A stretch of 64,000 bases of DNA from positions 6,758,001-6,822,000 of the forward strand of contig OU612067.1 in the NCBI GenBank assembly GCA_914767715.1, given 5' to 3'. Of this stretch, positions 35,075 through 48,500 are shown in pieces. Position numbers and translations under genes: made by a program. The DNA comes from Membranipora membranacea. Taxonomy: Eukaryota; Bryozoa; Gymnolaemata; Cheilostomatida; Membraniporidae. Positions within the stretch are counted from its first letter, which is position 1, and the number at the start of each line of letters is the position of its first letter. The notes beneath the pieces are model-generated. The model saw nothing but the letters and a program-made list of their open reading frames with translations. It was not told where the DNA came from and did no database searches.

Positions 35075-36324
35075 TAAAATCTGACGTCTCCATCCTAAGA
35101 AGAGAACCCAACACAATCTCTGTCACTATTTCTACACCATCAGGTTACATTATGAGCCATGAAAACTTCAATTTTGGTGTTGACATTCCTGCTGCATCAT
35201 TATTACAATATCCAAAGTCAGCGTCCTATCTGCGTCAGACCGACAGCGATCTTATTCTAACACTTCCACCAGCTACCACTCATGTAGATCTCCACTTTAT
35301 ACACTTTAATATCGGTAATAAAAGTGTAACCCCATGTGAGCGAACCCAGCCTGATAACAGTTTAGATCAGTTTGCTGTTTACAATGGGGATACAGTGCTC
35401 TACGAATGTGGTGGTGGAAATTCACCACCATCCAATCAGACCCACGAAATCACCACTGACAACAGCACACTCGGCTTTACGTTCAAATCAAACAGTGTTG
35501 GACTAGAGGATACAACTGGGTTTCCAGGATATCTGCTCGAGTATGAAGGTTTGTATCATGTCATTTGTCTTGTGCTCTGTGTTCATGATTGGTAGGGATA
35601 CCCTGTGCTAAAGGCTTATAATCAATAGGTCTTCTTATCAGTAGTGGACTGGAGCCACTAAGCCGTTCACATTTCACAGTATACATAGTCTGCAATCTGC
35701 TCTGGAACCTTAATTGCATGATAGCATTACTTCTGCAACACCATACCCTTCAGGTTGAAATTATTCATAGAGATAATTGAAATGAAGTGTGACAAAAAGT
35801 GTAGGAATATTAGGGAAGAAATCAAAGTAATTGATAAAATGTGGATGTGACTTTCTACAGATTTAATTTTCTCTAATCAACATGCTTTGAACTACTCATT
35901 TCCACATGTTTGTGCGGCGCAAGTTTTGAACTATTGAAAAAAAATCAATCCTTGATAGGATTTTAGCAAGAAAAAGAAAAAGATTTTAAATATAATTTTT
36001 TTGAAGGCATTCTAATGTCTTCATGTTCTAAGAAAAAGTAAATACAAAAATAAAATTACACAGTAAAATGGCGCTTGATCTAAGTAATAATGATAACCTA
36101 GCCATATGATTTTCTTAATCACCCAGTGTTGTCTTTCTTTTTTTAAAGCTGGATTGAACACTCCTACAAACCACGAGACAGTGGGATCGGAACTATCTCA
36201 AATTAATCCATCACCTGAATATGAAACTGTCAATCCGGCCGGAGCCAGTACTTATGAGAATGCTGGTGCTTGTATGGCAGGAACTATTCGGTCTCAAGGT
36301 GCAGAGAGGTGCATGAGATGGTGA
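35075..36324 (+). pseudogene. R5: relic with one CUB exon joined to a truncated tail exon
   Basis: An intact CUB2 exon at 35075-35548 (474 nt; DQFAVYNGDTVLYECGGGNSPP, GFPGYLLEY) is followed by only a tail exon at 36149-36324. Sushi, stalk, TM and juxtamembrane exons are deleted: pre-sushi intron sequence runs directly into pre-tail intron sequence near 35877. Phases of the two exons fit, so a TM-less product is imaginable. The tail has its first tyrosine changed (NHETV) and ends early at AERCMRW-stop because of an insertion before the YEMV site. R10 shares this structure. The leader and CUB1 of this unit are displaced by a 4.2-kb retrotransposon. Confidence 0.75.
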
Positions 36325-37127
36325 AGCAAGAAGGAAGATTAGCGACAAATGCAGCTCATTTTGTTAAAAAGAGATGTTGATACTAGTCTGAGCCTCCCCC
36401 GGCTCTTGCCCCCCGCCCAATAGCCCCCAGGCCGGGGATGCCAGTTTTTGTTTCCCTGAATTATATGTTTTTTCTCCATGATGTTTTATAAAGTTTTGTG
36501 TCACATACCACTATTGCTGGGTCTGAATTTAGTATTTCTCTGAGCTTTGTGTCATTTTAGATATCATGAGAGGAGCACTGTTGAGCCATTAGTAGTTATG
36601 CCCTTCCGACAAGAGAGGGGATAACCGCTGATCGCAGCGAGCATCTTGAAACCCAGGATATGATACCCCTATCAATATCTGATAATCCAGTCAATTGTAT
36701 CAGGATTGGATAGATAAGCTGAAGTTTAGAATGAACCAGATATCGATGACTTCTAGTTGAAGGAACAAATTCCATACTGCAATACCATTTTCGTAAAAAT
36801 CTGAGTAGTCTTTGCACGCAAATAAATTACTAACATTATTGTAGTTCAACCATTAACCTCAAATTTTTGGGTGACAATAACATCATTTGTCTCGAAATAT
36901 GTGTCATCTTATAATGCTGGTGACATCCGGATGACCTTATTTTGCACCCTTTACGATAGCATATCAAGGTATGTCCTGCCTAAATAAGGGTATAGCATGT
37001 ATACAGTCTTGTCAAGTTTGACCTTCAACAAGTGTTTTGTAGAAATTGACGCGAAGCATAATGTTATCTTTTTGCTGAATGACACAAAATGAATAATTAA
37101 TAGTTTGCTTAAAAAAATGGTGAAACA
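36325..37127. other. Spacer R5-R6 with the shared downstream module
   Basis: No gene. Has a GGGGATAACC module near 36616 and the ACATCCGGATGACC word near 36925. Confidence 0.5.
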
Positions 37128-39372
37128 ATGAGCCCATTCAGATGGTGAGTATTCATGATTGTGGACTTCCTCGTACCTGTGACTAAGTTTAATAAAACGC
37201 AACACTGGAGATCATTTTGTTTGTTACACCAGGATGATGGGGTTATCACAATTCAGAATTGGATTGTTTGTCTCCGCTTCAATTTCACAGATATCGTGCG
37301 GTGAGTTACCTGGTATTAATGGAATTGGACTTGGGACCCAAGGATAATTTATCTCTTCTAACAACATTTTTGCATAAAACGAAGGGTAACTTCTCTAAGG
37401 CTTTATCAACTAGACCTGCTTTGTATCGGATTACAACCCATGCTGGGTTATGTCTACACACGTGTATGAAATATTGGCAATACAAAATAGTGTATCTGTA
37501 TAGTCGATAAACTTCAGCAACTATGAAATAAATATAACAGACTTCCTATTCCTAAACCAATATTTTAGATCTAACTTCTTCATTGTTTGATCTGTTACAG
37601 TAATAACCTTTGAGATGAATTTTCATCCACATTGTGCATCAATAAGCTGTCCTGATAGGAACACCTGTTATACAGTATACAACCTTGGTATAGGAAACTG
37701 AACCACGTCTAAGGTTGTGTGGTTGTTGTGGCTGTTGTTGTTGTTGGTTGTAGAGGCTGTTGTTTAAATATTCTGTATTAAATATCCTGTGAATACTTTA
37801 CTCCTCAGTGGTATACCCTGTAATAGATATGTGAATGGGAGCATTCTCACTTTATGGCTCACCAAGAAGTCAATATGACAGAGCAGCTCCAGAGTTATGT
37901 GACGGCTATCAATTGCAAATTGGCTGTAAACTAATATATCACGATTATATATAACAATACCAGAGTAGTTAAATTATGAGGGAATTTATGTTGTAGGTGC
38001 ACACCGATTTCCAGAATTTGGTGCTGGGCCAGTTTCTATTGATATGAGCTATGATGAGCACGGAACCGGCACAATCCAGAACCCTCTTATGAATCAAACG
38101 AATGATGTCGCTGAATGCTATATAGTGTTCAGCATCTTCCTCCAGTTGTTTGGTTATCACTGAAGTATACTTCTAACTCGTGTCAACCACTCCCTTTTAA
38201 AATTACTGCATTGCTAGACCAGAAAGTGACTTTCAGTACTTCCCTATGCAACGCAACAAGCGAAGCAATCATAAATATAGCCCACTACACTGATGCATTG
38301 ACCTTTACTTTACCAGTGAACACAAATCCCAGAATCCCACCTAAAATACCAGAGTAAGTGCATCAATACCTATATACCATGTCTATAATTTATAGTACAG
38401 TATAAGCTGGCTAATTCAAACTTTATAACTCGAAACTCCTGTAGTTAGACTCATATTAAAATATCTGATCTCTCTCAGACTGGGAACTGTTTACTGTTTT
38501 TATAAGTTTGAACTAACAAATCACGCAGAACATTCTCTTTTGTGAACTCAGCTCATCACCAGTTTTGCTAACGTACACCTGAGGAAATTTATGATAAATA
38601 AACCTAACTCCGCAAAATTAATTGAAAATGAGACCATTAGTTTATCAGATAGCATTTCTCTGCCGTGTTGGAAGTGTGTTGAAGCCATAGATATCAAAAC
38701 AATATTATTATATTTATGGTTGAAACCTATTTTAGGCTGAGATTTGATTGCGAAATTGTGACACTATATTTGTATGCAGCTATGCTTGCCAAATCCCTTT
38801 CCGGTGAGTTTCTCAACAAACTCATAAATATATTTTAGCAGTCGACTGCAGCTTTCTGCCCCACAAGTCTCATTATGCCCTTTGAAAAGTTATAAAATGA
38901 GCTGTAACACCTTTGGAAGTGTTTTATGGATAATTATGCTCAACATTTCTCTTGTCTTTTCAGTTAAATCTGACGTCTCCATCCTAAGAAGAGAACCCAA
39001 CACAATCTCTGTCACTATTTCTACACCATCAGGTTACATTATGAGCCATGAAAACTTCAATTTTGGAGTTGACACTCCTGCTGCTCATCCGTTACAATCC
39101 CCAAAGTCAGCGTCCTATCTGCATCAGACCGACAGCGCTCTAATTCTAACACTTCCACCAGCTACCACTCATGTACATCTCTACTTTATACACTTTAATA
39201 TCGGTAATAATGATGTAACCGATTGTGAGCGGACACAGTCTGACAACGATGTAGATCAGTTTGCTGTTTACAATGGGGATACAGTGCTCTACAAATGCGC
39301 TGGTGGAAAGTCACCACCATCCAATCATACCCACGAAATCACCACTGACAACAGCACACTCGGCTTTACGTG
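37128..39372 (+). pseudogene. R6: leader, CUB1 and truncated CUB2 relics
   Basis: The leader ATG at 37128 reads MSPFRW then TGA. CUB1 37997-38353 has a one-base loss near 38140 (AGCATCTTCC against AGCAATCTTCC in R3) that leads to a stop, and a compensating two-base loss near the end. CUB2 starts at 38964 and is nearly identical to R3 until about 39370, after which it runs into unrelated sequence in mid-domain (after TLGFT). No sushi or TM exon follows. Leader, CUB1, CUB2 and introns all match R3 closely, so R6 is a copy of the 5' half of an R3-like gene. Confidence 0.75.
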
Positions 39373-40515
39373 CTTGGTGTTTTTCTGGTTTTTTTATTAC
39401 ACGTTACCATTTGGTGCTCAGGATACTCTGCGTGGAAAGCTTCAAAATAGATTCATCTGCTTGTTGAAGATCAAATTTAGGGCATAGGGATAGAATTTAT
39501 TACAGTCTCCGAAAAGAGAAATAATACGGTGTTTCGACAGAGCTAAAAGGTGAGTCAATGTAAAATTGCTGATGTTACATAGATATAAATAGAAATATAA
39601 AAATAATATTACTCATATCACTGAGTTCATATACTTTATAGCCTTTGCTCGGTAGCAGTTGCTACGAAGGCTCACTCTAGTTCGTAATGTTCTGTATCAA
39701 CTTGATGGTAGGTAGTCTAACGTGAAGAGGGGGTTATCAGCAAACATACTGAGGCAGCGTGATTTCATGCACCGATTATATATAGTGTTAATATCATCAA
39801 GAGTACAGTCCCCCCATACTGCATTATCATTTCAACAAAACATTTTACTACAATAAATATTGTGGCATTGCGGCAATCTCTATATTTTACCCTCGTTCAA
39901 CAAATCAATACATTCAACAAGTTCTTTGTAGAAGAACAGTATTTAATAAGGGCGTTGCTATCAACTGAATGGAAGAAAATAAAGTTTTACTTGTCAAGCG
40001 AAAAAAAACTGAAGAATGAGCCTATTCAGATGGTTGTATCCATGATAGTGAACTTCCTCTTTACTGTAACTAACTAAATATAACACAACGCTGAAGATCA
40101 GAGGTTTGTTAAACTAGGACGACGGGGATATTCAGATTCAAAGTTGGATTGATCTTCTTAGCCTCAATTGTACCAAGATCATTTCGTGAGTTTGAAAATA
40201 TGTCAACATGTACCACAATCATATTTTGGCTGTGGCTGGGCCTGGCTCGCATATTTCTGACCTTGTGTGATTATTCCTCTTTTACAACAATACATTATAA
40301 CATTATTAGTTATGTTCCTCCGATGAGAGAGGGGATAACCCTTAATCATAGTCTTACTGAGGCTGATGGTTATAGCCATAGACTTAATATATCTATAGTA
40401 TGGTTATAGCAGACACATTTGAACGTTTGTAGTTCCAAGAAACAACTACCAGCTATACAGATTCAATTGATTCATCCATTTGGTTGAAGGTAAATTTAGC
40501 CATACAACACTAACA
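39373..40515. other. Spacer R6-R7 with broken leader exon
   Basis: Mostly unrecognised sequence. A leader relic starts at 40016 (MSLFRWLYP-stop). A downstream-module fragment (AGAGAGGGGATAACCC) is near 40328. No gene supported; the open frames at 39862-40077 and 40149-40409 lack family resemblance beyond the relic. Confidence 0.45.
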
Positions 40516-41229
40516 CGTTTTGGCCTGGCAGTTGGTTTGAATGCCATCCGTTCTCTGAGTGGGTGATCGATGTTTAGTCTGAATCTACACATATAAGTTG
40601 GGCGCTGATCATCGAGTGCGGTGCACAAGGTTGGAATCTGTGCAGCTTCAAGCTTGTCGCAGTAATGTTCCACGTCATGGTATGTTATTCGGAGTGCAAG
40701 CTTTTGACATTTCTCCAGATCAGATTTCTGCTGATCAGTGTGTATATAATTTAACCTACAGAATAGACTGACCTGAAATCTCCATATCGAATGACTAATT
40801 TCCTTATGTTATTATTATTATTATTCTAAAAAATGCCTCTATTTGTAGGCTTTATCGAATCCAAGAGTGTGCTTAGAAAAAAAGTAAAAAATAGTATCGT
40901 AAGTGTATAAGTCACCATCAATTCTTTGGAGAGTATTGTAAAGATAAATAGAGTTGATTTAACAAAAGAGTAACAAGGGACTCCTTGATTTAACTTGGTA
41001 ATCTTTTGTGTAGTATTATATTGTATAACGTGAATCTGACTGGCTCTCATCAGCCCTAAGGCTGATGCCAGCAGTCTGCTACTTAATTAATTGTGCTTTG
41101 CCAGTTACCTATATTAGGATTGTGTTTTGCTCTTGCGTCTTGGTTTAAAATACATTCATTTAAATAATGCTGTGCCGACTCATCAGATTGTCGGCACAGA
41201 CAGAGTGGAGAATCTGGCACTGCTATCTT
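40516..41229 (-). mobile_element. 5'-truncated LINE 3' end
   Basis: About 710 bp nearly identical to 7461-8180, i.e. the last codons and 3' UTR of the LINE at 7461-9960. It shares the same 3' limit (GGCCAAAACGTG on the minus strand) and is truncated at its 5' side exactly where a U2-derived SINE begins. Confidence 0.8.
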
Positions 41230-41454
41230 GCTGTTTGCTAAGAAACAGAAGATTGGGCTGCCCCTAAAGAGGGACGCAAGCTGCCCTAATCCTCATACTG
41301 AGAATGTGATACATTCTAGAAAACTAGAATGCATCCTAGAGGTGAGGCCCTAGAGGACCTCCTAATCATAAGTGACAGCAAGCTGCCAAAACTGAACTGG
41401 CACTAATCGGCCATTGGCAGTGACACTTTGATCTTAGCCAATAGGCCGAGAAGA
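41230..41454 (-). mobile_element. U2-snRNA-derived SINE copy joined to LINE tail
   Basis: On the minus strand it begins CTTCTCGGCCTATTGGCTAA, matching the 5' end of U2 snRNA, continues with the same body as the 17044 and 22242 copies, and ends at the LINE fragment with no gap. Confidence 0.75.
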
Positions 41455-41765
41455 CTTTAACTCCGTGTTCATGCGAAATGCCCACAAAACACTTGTACGG
41501 GCAAATAAAAGCCGGAATCATGGCCCTTGTATTTCTACTCTCATAGAAAACTATGACGAAAACCAAAGATGCTTTAATGTTCGATGTTTCGATGTTAACC
41601 AAAAAATCAAGCAAGGGGTCACAACAAAGCTAACAGTGCTTAAAATGAGGGTCAATGTTATCATATTGACTTTTTATACCACTGTGCTCTATTTTGATTC
41701 AGAGTTTGTTTGAATGATGTTCAGGTCCTATTCTCCACTGATACAGATATAGCTTTAATTTTCAG
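41455..41765 (+). other. Unrecognised Cys-containing open segment between SINE and R7
   Basis: An open frame in about 41457-41713 reads through NHGPCISTLIENYDENQ, RCFNVRCFDV and KIKQGVTTKLTVL. The spacing of hydrophobic residues and Cys vaguely recalls beta-sandwich domains such as those near the membrane in integrin alpha chains, but I cannot confirm a family. It has no counterpart in the other units and starts right at the U2 head of the SINE. It could be a captured exon fragment or chance. Confidence 0.25.
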
Positions 41766-44748
41766 TTGAGAGCTGTAGCAGTGCATTGCCGCAGGTTAAA
41801 AACATAACACGTCATCATGGATCAAGCTCAATGTTCACAATCTGCTGTATGAATGACAGCAAGTTTGACCTCAGATGTGAAAACGGAGCTTGGGCAGGTC
41901 ATGGGGAGACAATATGCTCACCATCTCAGCCCACCTCTACAGGTAATACAGGTAAAGACATCGATGAATACATTTATCACACCTTCTACACTGTCGTTTT
42001 GCTGACAAATCAATAGAACAGACTCTTCTGAGATTATGGATACTAATATAAAAAAATATTTTCATGACATCCACATGTGTCAGGTAGCTGTCCCAATATG
42101 TATACCTGTTCTCTCGTTTACAACCTAAGTGGAATAAGAATTTCTTTACTGAGCCAAAATTTAAGGTTGGTTGTTGTGTAGATTTATCCAATTTGCAAGC
42201 ATTTGCAATTGCTCCCCCACTACTGACAATCCAAGGAGGGGCAATGGTAGTATGAGCCCCCAGACTTTTGCCCCCGCCTGACGGCAATGGAGGAGCAACT
42301 CTGTTGTCAGGCAAACTAGATCAAGTTTGATCTAGTTGTTGTGGCTGTTGTTTGAAAAAAATAAAATAATATGTGCAAGGAAGCAAGGTATGAGAACGAG
42401 TTTGTTCCCTCTCGTTTTTTGGAAGTAATTTGCCATGGTAAGAGGTGATTCCCCAGTTTGAATTATGATATCAAATGAAGCACATAACCCTTACAGTTTT
42501 ATTTTTTAACTTTTATGATTCTAGAGACATATTCCACAAGAGAATCACCATCACCGGTATATTCCTCAACAGAATCAGGTGGGGAAACCTCTGTCTCCCT
42601 ATGTACTTCTATATTTTAGTTTTTTTGTTTAAGTGCTTGTCATTAGCCTTACCAGGGTAGCTTTACTTTATACAATCGATGTGAACAATTATACAGCAGT
42701 GTGCCTAATTCTACTTGAGAATGAACTTCCATATGATATATCACCACTATAACCTAAAGGACTATCTACAGAAAGGTTCACCTATTGAACCCTATGTTTT
42801 GGTCCATATGGTGTCCGGAGCCCCTCTCGATTTTGTCAGTACAAAAAACTTTGCATAATTTATATTCTCTATGAAGTTTATTTCTTCAATGGAGCTAAAT
42901 CAGCCAAGCAAAGGCAAGCTCTAACGAACAGAAAAAAGTCTTGGGTGCTGAGTTGGCCGGCAGCTGGTTGATTTTGGAGTATGCTCGGTCCAGCGATGAA
43001 CAGGAGAGCTTCTATTCAGGTTTTTTTTAACAATATATTATTAGAATATAGTTTTTTTTCACTTGCAGAAATCACATCTAATGGCACTCCTAAACCTACA
43101 GGACCTTTTATTAGTATTCAAGGTCATGGTACAACTGCGCAACCTGCAAATAGCACACAAGGTAATGGTATACAACTGCACAATACCAACATCAATCGTG
43201 CAAGCTCTCCCATACAGAACTTTCATGTATATTTTAATGGTTCAATTGTGCAAGGATGCAGTTGTGCCCTTTGGACTTTGCCAGGAGAGAAGTAATCATG
43301 ATTTGATGGAAATATTATTCAAATTAAATCTTGTCAATAATAACTTTAGAACTCAACAAACTCTCATCCCCCATGCTGCAATGCTAAAAAGCCAAAATAT
43401 GTTCATTCAAGATGAAAGTGAGTGAGTTCAATTTAATTTCCATTTTTTTAGCTCTTCTGTACAGTCTTTAAGTTGCTATTACGGTACCCATATGTATCAT
43501 AATACATACACCCAAAGATAATTTTTATGGCTGGCATTAATTCCACGACAATCAGCTATATGCGCTTGACCAGCATGGATGGAGAAACAAATATTTGATA
43601 GAAGAATTTATTGCTCACATCTGGAACTTATTACCAACTATCAAAGTGTGCACCTGCCTATATGAAAAATACTGTTTTCCCAATATATATCCTATTACAC
43701 AATAATTTCATCTCCCTTTTTTTTAGATTATAGATTGCCAGAACGTGAAAAAAAAGATGTAATTATTCTGAATAAGAAAACACAAGTCAATGAAGTCATC
43801 CAAAACAGTAGATACTGTTATACATTATAAGAAACCTATTATCTATCGCGTTAGTAACAAGTCAATTTGATAGCATTTATTTTTTTATATTTTCATTGTA
43901 GGTGATCAGCCCATAGTTATGATAGGTTCGGTCCTCGGAGTTGTCTGCATACTTCTGGTTGCTGGTTTGGTTCTGTTGGGGATCAGAAACAGAAAATTGA
44001 CTACAGAAATTCAAAGGTATGCTGAGATAATGGCTGTTGGTTTTATTGAGTTGAATTTCTATCATGAGCGCAGTCTCTCGTCTTGGTTAAATATGTTCCT
44101 TTCCATCATTTTCTATCCTAATAGTTCAATCGTGATTATAAGCCAATCACCGATTCTATTTCAGATTGAATACACCTGGGAAAACAAATCAACCTGTTAT
44201 GGAAAGAAGTGTAATTAAAGGTATGAGTGCAGCAATGACTCAAATACATTATATACATAGTTAAACTTACTTACTATTAAAGATGATATTTGTGAGTCCC
44301 TCAGCTACATGCATGAATGATCCATCTTCACATGTTCTTGCAACAAAAATTTTATCTGAGGGATAAACAGATTTTTAATGTAGGCCTAGAATTATGATAA
44401 GAATTTTTGTATATTTATGTCTTCAGTTTCTAAGACAAATTTAAATTACACAGAAAAATGGTGTATATAATTATAGTCTCAGCCATATAATTATTCCAAT
44501 CACACAGTGTTTCCCTACTTTTTTTAAAGCTGGATTGAACAATCCTACTAACTACGAGACTAGAATTGGACCTCTCCCAAATAAACCCATCACTTGATTA
44601 TGAGACCGTCATACAAGTCACCGCCGGAGCCAGTAATTATGAGAACACTGGTATGGCAGGAAATATTCAGTCGCGAAATCCAGAGTATGAGATGGTGAAG
44701 CAAGGAGGAGGAGTAGAGGATCATGTGTATACACCTCTAAATAACTAG
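41766..44748 (+). pseudogene. R7: type A receptor 3' half with distinct sushi exon and frameshifted tail
   Basis: Exons: sushi-like 41766-41942 (ESCSSALPQ...ICCMND...LRCENGAW...ETICSP; unlike the other sushi exons and closer to a generic CCP), short Ser/Pro exon 42525-42578, mucin 43069-43161 with one 13-residue unit, TM 43902-44016, juxtamembrane 44165-44220, tail 44530-44748. Phases match up to the tail. There, two bases are missing after NYET (GAGACTAGAATTGG against GAGACTGTGGAATTGG), so the in-frame product ends at NKPIT-stop with a single tyrosine; the old frame beyond still encodes LDYETV, NYENT, EYEMV and VYTPL. No CUB exons. The 3' half is closest to R1. Confidence 0.7.
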
Positions 44749-45598
44749 AGATAAATTCTCATTTGCTGAATAGAGTTGTTGATGCTAGTGTTTGAAGTCT
44801 AACAATGTTTCCCTGATTTATATAGTTTTCTCCTTGATGTTTTATAAAATTTGATGTCACAAACTATTGTTATTGGGTCTAACTTTCATGTTTCATGTTT
44901 TGCATTATTCCAAGATCGCATAGTCTTATTTGTCGCCTGCGTGAATATTTGATATATATATATATATAAACAAGAAGTTAAAAAAAACTAGAAATTATGA
45001 GAGGATCACTGTTGAACCATTACTAGTTATGTCCTTCCGACAAGAGAGGGGATAACCCCTGATCACAGCAAGCATCTTGCATTGCCTCATATATATCTGG
45101 TTATCCTAAAGTTTAGGGAGCCAATTTGATTGATAAGCTAAGTTTTGACTTAACAAGGTATTAATGACTACTAGATGAAGGTATTGGGGGAGAGCAAATT
45201 TAGCCATACTACATTACTATTTCTCAACAATCTGATTGGTCTTTGCTCGCAAATAATAAACAATTACAAACGTTATTTTAGTCATTATTATAGATAAACC
45301 TTTACCTCAAATGTGCGAGCGGTAAATGACATCCGTCTCCCAATATGTGTCATGTTTTAATGCTGGTGACATCAGGATGGCCCAGCATGATAGAGTATCT
45401 AGGTATGCCCTGCCTCTAGGGTATTACATATGTACAGTCTCGTCATGTTTGACCTTCGACAAGTTTTGTTGTAGAAATTGAGCATGTAGCATAGACTTAT
45501 TATTAAGTCTATGGTGTGTAGCATTGTAGTATGATGTTATCTTTTCGCTAAATGACACAAAATGAATGGTAATAGTTTGCATAAAAAAATAGTGAACA
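44749..45598. other. Spacer R7-R8 with the shared downstream module
   Basis: No gene. GGGGATAACCCC near 45048, GACATCAGGATGGCCC near 45369, and a short TA run near 44956. Confidence 0.5.
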
Positions 45599-48500
45599 AT
45601 GAGCCCATTCAAATGGTTAGTATTCATGATTGTGGACTTCCTCTTACCTATAACTAACTTTAATATTAAAACAACACTTGAGATCAGAGGTTTGTTACAC
45701 AAGGATGATGGGGTTATCCAAATTCAGAGTTGGATTGTTTGTCTACGTCTCAATTTCACAGATATCGTGTGGTGAGTTACCTGCTATTAATGGAGTTGGA
45801 CTTGGGACCTGAGGATAAAATATCTCTTCCTACACCATTTTTTGCATAAAAAGAAGGGTAATCCCTCTAAGGCTTTATCAACTAGACACACATATTTATA
45901 TGAAATATTGGCAAAACAAAAAGTGTATCTGCAAAGTCAATAAACTTCAGCTCCTCTGAAATAAATAGAACAGACTCGCCTGAAACCGATCACTTAGATC
46001 TAACTTCCTCATTGTGTTATCTGTTACGGTAATACCTTTTGAGATGAATTTACAAGTTTCATCCACATCGTGTATCAGTTAGCTGTCCTGATAGGAACAC
46101 CTGTTATACAGTATACAACTTTGGTATAGGAAACTGAACCACGACTAAGGCTGTTGTTTGTGTAGTTGTTGTGGCTGTTGTTGTTGTTGGTTGTGGTGGC
46201 TGTTGTTTGAATATTGGAAATGCTTTTGTTTGAAGGTACATAGCATTTCGTTGGACTTCATTTTTGTTTGAAAAGATTTCGTGGAAGTTATTGCTTATGT
46301 CTTTAGACTCCTTGCATTGAGAGAAGGTCCCTCAGTACAAAATATACAGTCGCTACCATCTGGTTGCTATCGGGATGCTCTAGTTTTTTACTAAGCAATC
46401 TTATTTTTCTAACAACCCCAAAAAGTAAATATTAGTCAAAGTTTGGTGTTGACATAATGTCAGGTTGCATGAACTTTAGCTTGTGAAAATGAGAGTTGAA
46501 AGAAAGTTTGGTGAACGGTTGAGTGAAAGTTAGTTAGAACTAAATTTCACTATATCTTGCCTGTGAGAAATGGCGAGCTTATTATGCGAATACTTTACTC
46601 CTCAGTGGTATACCCTGTTATAGATATGTGAATGGGAGCATTCTCACCAAGAAGTCAATGTGACAGGACATCTCCAGAGTTATATATGACGGCTATCACT
46701 TGCAAATTGGCTGTAAATTAATATAGCACAATTATAAAGAACAATACCAGAGTAGCCAAATATAAGTGAATTTATGTTGCAGATGCATACAGATTTCCAG
46801 ACTTTGGTGCTGAGCCAGTTTCTATTGATATGAGCTATGATGGAAACCGAGCCGGCACAATTCAGAACCCTCTTATGAATCAAACAAATGATGGCGGTGA
46901 ATCCTATATAGCGTTCAGCAATCTTCCTTCAGTGGTTTGCTTATCACTTCAATATACTTCTAACTCATGTCAACCCCTACCATTCAAAATACTAGCATCG
47001 CCAGACAAGAAAGTAACATTTAAAACTACTCAATGCAATGCAACAAGTGAAGCAATCATAAATAGAGCCCACTATGAGGGCTTGTACTTCACTATGCAGA
47101 GGGCCTCACAAATCTATGAGTTTACGCTAAAATATCAGAGTAAGTGCATCAATCAAATCCAATTGTGCATGAGACCTCTAGCTTGCCGGACAGCATTTCT
47201 CTGTAATGTTGAAGGGTAATTTAGCGGTAAAAGACAATTTTAGAGCTATGATTGCATTACATGCTGCTATTGTTTATAAGCTACCAACACCTCCCTTTTG
47301 AATTCAAACATTTCCCAGCAAACATATATGCTCTCCTGTGAATCTCTCATGAAAATCACAGGGAAGATTCTAGCCGTCCACTACCTGATGCGTTCCAATA
47401 TACACATGTAACGATATGGTAAATGTACTGTCATAATTGCTGTTATTACTTTCGCAGTGACATATGAGTTATCCACAAATGTTTTCTCACTTATTTTCTT
47501 CTCAGTCAAAGCCAGCGTCTCTATCCTAAGTAGGGAACCTAACACAGTTCCTGGCACTATTGCTACACCATCAGGTTACATTATGAGCCATGAAAACTTC
47601 AATTTTGGTGTAGACATTCCTGCTGCTTCCATATTCGATCCCCCGAAGTCAGCGTCCTATCTGCGCTGGACCGACAGCTCTCTACTTCTCACACTTCCTC
47701 CAGCTACTACTCATGTAGATCTCTACTTTATACATTTCAACATCGGTATGAATAATGTCACGTTATGTGAGCAGGCACAGTCTGATAGCAGTGTAGATCA
47801 GTTTGCTGTTTACAATGGGGATACAGCGCTCTACAAATGCGCTGGTGGAAATTCACCACCATCCAATCAGACCCACGAAATCACCACTGACAACAGCACA
47901 CTCCGCTTTACCTTCAAATCAAACAGTGTTGGAGCAGGAGATACAACAGGGTTCACAGGAATTTTTTTCCGATATAAAGGTATGTACTATGTCCTTTGTC
48001 TGGTGCTCACTGTTCGTGGTTGGTAAAGAGCCCTGTGCTAACTGGCTTAAAACTTGAAATTGATAGGCCTCCTTATGAGCAGTCGACTGAAGCAAAAAAG
48101 ATTCAATTTTCACAATATACAAGCATAGTCTGGAATTGCTCTGGAACCTGAATTGCATGATAGTTACTTCTGCAGAACCATACCCTTCAGGTTGAAATCA
48201 TCCATAGAGGTGATTGATGCAAAGTGTCACAATGAGTATAGGGATATGTGAGAAGAAATCAACAAAATTGGTATATTGTAGATCATGTGACTTTCTACAG
48301 ATTTATATTTCTCTACTCTAGTGTCAGGTTGTAAGGTTGACTACCCTTATGCTAAAATAAAGCGTATACAAGGGTCTGTCTCAAGCTTCAACCTAATCTG
48401 TGCTGACAATGTGACTGTCGCTGAAATCGTTTGCATCAGTGGGACCTGGTCTGGGAGCCTTCCTCCATCACTATGTCCAGGTCCGCCATCACCGCAACAT

